A stretch of 8,860 bases of DNA from positions 1 through 8,860 of the forward strand of contig CAMVYG010000082.1 of the NCBI GenBank assembly GCA_947171615.1, read 5' to 3'. Shown here piece after piece: positions 5,297-8,860 of this stretch. Below the pieces are notes generated by a model, which did not search any database, was not told the DNA's origin, and was given only the letters and a program-made list of their open reading frames with translations. The position numbers and the translations under genes were made by a program. Source of the DNA: an uncultured Clostridia bacterium (lineage in GTDB: Bacteria; Bacillota; Clostridia; Oscillospirales; Acutalibacteraceae). Numbering within the stretch: position 1 is the first letter of the stretch; each line of letters begins with the position of its first letter.

Positions 5297-7090
5297 TTAC
5301 TGAAACTGTGAATTGTACAGACTGGCGTAAAAGCCGTTTTTTGCAATTAAAGCCTTGTGATCTCCCTGCTCCACAATATCGCCGCCCCGAACCACCAGAA
5401 TGTGGTCGGCGTTCTGAATGGTGGAAAGCCGGTGGGCGATCACAAAGCAGGTCTTATCCTTCATCAGCTCCCGCATGGCGGCCTGGATCCGCATTTCCGT
5501 GCGGGTGTCTACATTGGAGGTGGCTTCGTCCAGGATCAGCATTTTCGCGTCCAGCAGCATGGCCCGGGCAATGGTCAGAAGCTGCTTCTGACCCTGAGAG
5601 ATATTCATGCCGTTTTCGTCCAGGATCGTATCATAGCCCTGGGGCAGGCTCATGATGTAACGGTGGATATGGGCTGCTTTGGCGGCGGCTTCCACATCCT
5701 CCCGGCGGGCGTTCTTTTTGCCGTAGGCAAGGTTCTCAAAGATCGTGCCGGTGAAAAGCCAGGTATCCTGCAACACCATGGCATAGGAAAGCCGCAGGCT
5801 TTTGCGGGTGATGCCCCGAATCTCCCTGCCGTCCAGCGAGATCGTGCCGGAGTCCGGGTCGTAAAACCGCATGAGAAGATTGATGAGAGTGGTTTTTCCC
5901 GCCCCGGTAGGCCCCACAATGGCAATGAGACCGCCGGGCGGGGCATGCAGGCTGAGATCGTGAATAATGGTTTTGTCCGGTACATAGCCGAATTTTACGT
6001 GCTCCATGGAAACGTCTCCGGTCACGTGGGAAAGAGTGGCGGCATCCGGGGCGTCTGAAGGCTCCGGCTCCTCATCGATCAGGCGGAATACCCGCTCCGC
6101 TGCGGCGCAGGCGGATTGCAGCTCGCTGATGATATTGGCGATCTCGTTGATCGGCCCGGAGAATTTGCGGGAATACAGCACGAAGGAAGAAAGGTTTCCA
6201 ATGGTGATGCGTTCCCACAGGAACAGCACCGCTCCCAGAATGCTGACAAAAGCCAGAGAAAGGTTGTTGATCAGGTTCACGGAGGGCCCCATCATGCCGC
6301 CGTAATAATCGGCGTTGTAATAAGCGTCCACCGCTTCTTTGTTGCGCTTGTCGAACCGGGAGATCATCACGTCTTCCCGGTGGTAAGCCTTTGTGGTTTT
6401 CTGCCCGGAGATCACTTCCTCCACAAAGCCGTTGAGCTCTCCCAGCATCATGGAGCGCTTGCGAAACAGCGGGCGCACCCGTTTTGTCATATACCGGGTA
6501 AATAAAATCGACATGGGGATCGTCACGACAAACACCAGCACCAGCAGGGGCGAAATGGCGATCATCATCACAAGAGACCCCAGCACCGTAATGACGCTGG
6601 CGGCGATTTGCAGCAGGTCGTTGGAAAGAGAGGCGTTTACCGTGTCGATATCATAGGAGATCCGGCTGACGATATCCCCGGTCTGGTGGCTGTCAAAATA
6701 ACCTACCGGCAATTCGGTGAGCCGGTCAAACACCTGCTTCCGCATTTGATAGACGATTTTCTGGCTCAGGTGGATCATCAAAATGGAAAGCAGATAGGAA
6801 AGAGCCGAGGAAAGGGCGTAAAAGCCGATCATTAACCCGCAGAACAGAAACACGGCGGGGAAATCGGCTTCCCCCGGCCCCATGCCGATGGCGTCGATGG
6901 CCTGGCCGGAGAGATAGGGGCCTAAAAGAGCCAGCAGGTTGCTGGAAACCGTAAGCAGAAGGGCTGAAAGGGCCATCCATTTGTGAGCGTAAATATAAGT
7001 CCAAAGGCGCAGCAGCACCTTTTTCCGATCCTTGGGCTTTTCGGAAAGTCCTCTGGGGCCTTTCCCGGCCCCCGGTGCTCTTGGCGGCAT
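5297..7090 (-). CDS. Heterodimeric ABC exporter half-transporter, catalytic-ATPase subunit
   Basis: This 597-residue protein has an N-terminal six-helix exporter membrane domain (about residues 35-325) and an ATPase domain (about 360-597). Motifs are Walker A GPTGAGKT (393-400), Q-loop Q441, signature ISQGQ (497-501) in place of LSGGQ, Walker B MLILDE (517-522) with the catalytic Glu E522, and H-loop H553 in VIAHRLSTI. It therefore supplies the hydrolysing Walker B and His but a weakened signature. That is the complement of the upstream subunit and typical of BmrCD-, LmrCD- or TM287/288-type drug exporters. About 24 Gly/Pro/Lys-rich residues precede the membrane domain. The start overlaps the preceding stop (TAATG), with GGGAGG 8 bases upstream. 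The substrate is unknown; drugs, lipids or peptides are all possible. Confidence 0.95.
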   Translation of the reverse strand: MPPRAPGAGKGPRGLSEKPKDRKKVLLRLWTYIYAHKWMALSALLLTVSSNLLALLGPYLSGQAIDAIGMGPGEADFPAVFLFCGLMIGFYALSSALSYLLSILMIHLSQKIVYQMRKQVFDRLTELPVGYFDSHQTGDIVSRISYDIDTVNASLSNDLLQIAASVITVLGSLVMMIAISPLLVLVFVVTIPMSILFTRYMTKRVRPLFRKRSMMLGELNGFVEEVISGQKTTKAYHREDVMISRFDKRNKEAVDAYYNADYYGGMMGPSVNLINNLSLAFVSILGAVLFLWERITIGNLSSFVLYSRKFSGPINEIANIISELQSACAAAERVFRLIDEEPEPSDAPDAATLSHVTGDVSMEHVKFGYVPDKTIIHDLSLHAPPGGLIAIVGPTGAGKTTLINLLMRFYDPDSGTISLDGREIRGITRKSLRLSYAMVLQDTWLFTGTIFENLAYGKKNARREDVEAAAKAAHIHRYIMSLPQGYDTILDENGMNISQGQKQLLTIARAMLLDAKMLILDEATSNVDTRTEMRIQAAMRELMKDKTCFVIAHRLSTIQNADHILVVRGGDIVEQGDHKALIAKNGFYASLYNSQFQ

Positions 7091-8808
7091 TACGCTCCCT
7101 CCCTTTCCATCTGAATTTTAGCGATCTCCCGATAAACTTCACAGGAGTCCATCAGCTCCTTGTGGGTGCCATAGCCCAGGGCCTTTCCGTCCTCCAGCAC
7201 CAGAATGTGATCGGCGTGAAGGATCGAGCTGACCCGCTGGGCCACGATCACTGTGGTGACGCCCCCGTATTCCCGGCGCAAAGCCTGCCGGAGAGCGGCG
7301 TCTGTCTTGTAGTCCAGCGCGGAGGAGGAGTCGTCCAGGATCAAAATTTCAGGGTTTCCCGCCAGGGCTCTGGCAATGAGAAGCCGCTGCTTCTGCCCGC
7401 CGCTTAAATTGGTTCCCTTGGCGGTGAGCATATGCTGAAAACCCTTCGGCAGGGAGGAAATGAATTCCATGGCCTGGGCGCAGCGGGTGGCCTTTTCGAT
7501 CTGTTCCCGGGGCAGGCTTCGCCCGAAATCGATGTTTTCATAAATGGTGTCGGCAAACAGCACGTCGTTTTGAAAGGTCACGCCGAATTTGGTGTGCAGC
7601 TCTTCCGGCGGAATGGTAAATACCGGACGCCCGTGAAGGGAGATCAGGCCGCTGTCTGGGTCATACAGCCGCATCAAAAGCGCCGCCAGAGTAGATTTTC
7701 CGCTGCCGGTGGCGCCGATGATCCCCAGGGTTTCGCCTTCCTTCAGGGCAAAGCTGATGTCCTCTACGCTCGCTTCTTTTTTTCCATAGGAAAAGGTCAC
7801 GTGCTGAAACTCCACATGATAGTCTGAAGGCTTCCCGGAAGTTTCCGCCGGGGAAACGGTAAGGTCGGCAGGGGTTTCCAGCACCTCGGCAATGCGGTTT
7901 CCGGAAGCTATGCCCTTGGAGCCCATGACAAAAATGCGGCTAATGCCCATCATGGCATTTAAGATGATGGTAAAATAGGTGAGAAACGCGATGATTTTTC
8001 CCGGCTGGGTCAGCCCGGCATTGACCCGGAACGCACCGGTCAGGATCACGGCGGTCAGGCCGATGTTCAAAAAGAGATTAACGAAGGGGTTGGTAAGCGC
8101 CATGGTGATCCCGGCCTTTTTTTCCTGTTCTACCACTGTCTGATTTACCCCGGCAAAGCGTTCCTTTTCATACTCGGTTTTAGACAGCGCCTTGATCACC
8201 CGAATGCCGGAAATGTTTTCCCGTACCGTGCGTACCATGGAATCCACCTTTTTCTGTAATTCCTGATATAGGGGAATTCCTTTTTTCGACACACCGAACA
8301 TCAGCCCGCCCAAAAAGGGCAGGGTGCAGATCAGCACCAGAGCCAGTACGGGGTCCAGCGTCAGCGTGATCAAAATACCGCCTAAAAGAAGAATAGGAGC
8401 GCGCACTCCCATGCGCTGGAACATACCGATCATCTGATGAACATTATAAGTATCGCTGGTAAGGCGGGATTCCAGAGAGGGAATGGAATAGGCGTCTACC
8501 TGGGCGCAGGAAAGCAGGGAGATTTTGGAGAAAAGATCGTGCCGGATCACCTGGGTGGTGTGCTGAGCTACCCAGGCCGCCATGCGGTTGGCGATAATAT
8601 TGGTGATCCAGGCAAGAAGTGAGGCCAGCACCATGCCGCCGCCCCACAGGGCGATCAGGCCCAGATCCTTTTGGGGTACTACCTTATCAATAATGCGGGA
8701 AAGCATCCAGGGCAGCAGCAGATCCATGACAGATCCGATGAATTTAATGGTAAGCCCCAGGCTCATCCTGGGAACAAAGGGCTTTAAGTAGCGCAGGATC
8801 ATTTTCAT
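7090..8808 (-). CDS. Heterodimeric ABC exporter half-transporter, degenerate-site subunit
   Basis: This 572-residue protein has six membrane helices (about residues 15-295) followed by an ATPase domain. Motifs are Walker A GATGSGKS (365-372), Q-loop Q413, intact signature LSGGQ (468-472), and Walker B ILILDD (488-493), where D493 replaces the catalytic Glu. In the H-loop position Q524 (VIVAQRVSSI) replaces the switch His. It can bind ATP but should hydrolyse it poorly, pairing with the downstream subunit so that one composite site is active and one degenerate. The ATG at 8808 gives a normal N-terminus (MKMILRYLKPF) but has no clear ribosome site. The frame stays open to the right edge without another usual start codon in view, so a longer N-terminus is not strictly excluded. 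ATGA overlap with a possible upstream gene suggests coupled translation. Confidence 0.94.
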   Translation of the reverse strand: MKMILRYLKPFVPRMSLGLTIKFIGSVMDLLLPWMLSRIIDKVVPQKDLGLIALWGGGMVLASLLAWITNIIANRMAAWVAQHTTQVIRHDLFSKISLLSCAQVDAYSIPSLESRLTSDTYNVHQMIGMFQRMGVRAPILLLGGILITLTLDPVLALVLICTLPFLGGLMFGVSKKGIPLYQELQKKVDSMVRTVRENISGIRVIKALSKTEYEKERFAGVNQTVVEQEKKAGITMALTNPFVNLFLNIGLTAVILTGAFRVNAGLTQPGKIIAFLTYFTIILNAMMGISRIFVMGSKGIASGNRIAEVLETPADLTVSPAETSGKPSDYHVEFQHVTFSYGKKEASVEDISFALKEGETLGIIGATGSGKSTLAALLMRLYDPDSGLISLHGRPVFTIPPEELHTKFGVTFQNDVLFADTIYENIDFGRSLPREQIEKATRCAQAMEFISSLPKGFQHMLTAKGTNLSGGQKQRLLIARALAGNPEILILDDSSSALDYKTDAALRQALRREYGGVTTVIVAQRVSSILHADHILVLEDGKALGYGTHKELMDSCEVYREIAKIQMEREGA

Positions 8809-8860
8809 ACGGGATAATGACGACCATCGCTTTTGCCGGCGGGAATTGCCTGCAAAACGC
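8805..8860 (-). CDS. Possible 3' end of an upstream gene (partial)
   Basis: One minus-strand frame is open from the right edge and ends in a TGA that overlaps the ABC subunit's ATG as ATGA. Its last residues would be LQAIPAGKSDGRHYPV. The same overlap style joins the Dabb and MATE genes, and the ABC gene has no ribosome site of its own, so a coupled upstream gene is plausible. Only 17 codons are visible and no family can be recognised. Regulators of the MarR type often precede such exporters, but nothing here shows that. Confidence 0.3.
   Translation of the reverse strand, partial: VLQAIPAGKSDGRHYPV

Overview
The window reads as a chromosomal segment of a GC-rich, probably spore-forming Firmicute of class Clostridia. 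An Oscillospiraceae/Ruminococcaceae-like gut bacterium is my best guess. The reasons are AGGAGG-type ribosome binding sites, U-tailed intrinsic terminators, tightly overlapping genes, a Bacillus/Clostridium-type collagen-like Gly-X-Thr protein with a candidate sigma-K promoter, and a MATE plus heterodimeric ABC exporter repertoire. The genus cannot be fixed from the sequence alone. Every supported gene lies on the minus strand, so transcription runs from high to low coordinates.

Region by region, in transcription order. (1) 8860-4564: the possible tail of an upstream gene ends in an ATGA overlap with the first of two ABC half-transporters (8808-7090 and 7090-5297, joined by TAATG). A small multi-pass membrane protein follows (5227-4724), then a long hairpin terminator (4596-4564). 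The two half-transporters form an asymmetric heterodimeric exporter: one carries the intact signature motif but non-catalytic Walker B and H-loop residues, and the other has the reverse. (2) 4566-2132: a collagen-like protein with 62 uninterrupted Gly-X-Y triplets and a beta-sandwich-like C-terminal domain (4478-3339) is followed by a GT2 glycosyltransferase with a helical-repeat tail (3263-2181). A stem-loop separates the two genes and a strong terminator closes the unit (2164-2132). The natural reading is that the glycosyltransferase decorates the threonine-rich collagen stalk, as in spore-surface (exosporium) glycoproteins. (3) 2102-288: a clear housekeeping promoter drives a Dabb-domain protein (2035-1724) and a MATE efflux pump (1727-288), which overlap by ATGA. 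(4) 281-1: another good promoter points into an array of 89-bp tandem repeats. Each repeat holds a tRNA-like element with a tRNA acceptor stem and D-arm, an anticodon-like hairpin and no recognisable T-arm. The array runs off the left edge.

The two most unusual items are the promoter-headed tRNA-like repeat array and the collagen/glycosyltransferase pair. The transporters and the Dabb protein are ordinary family members, apart from the instructive division of catalytic residues between the two ABC subunits. No insertion sequence, CRISPR array, rRNA or complete canonical tRNA was recognised.
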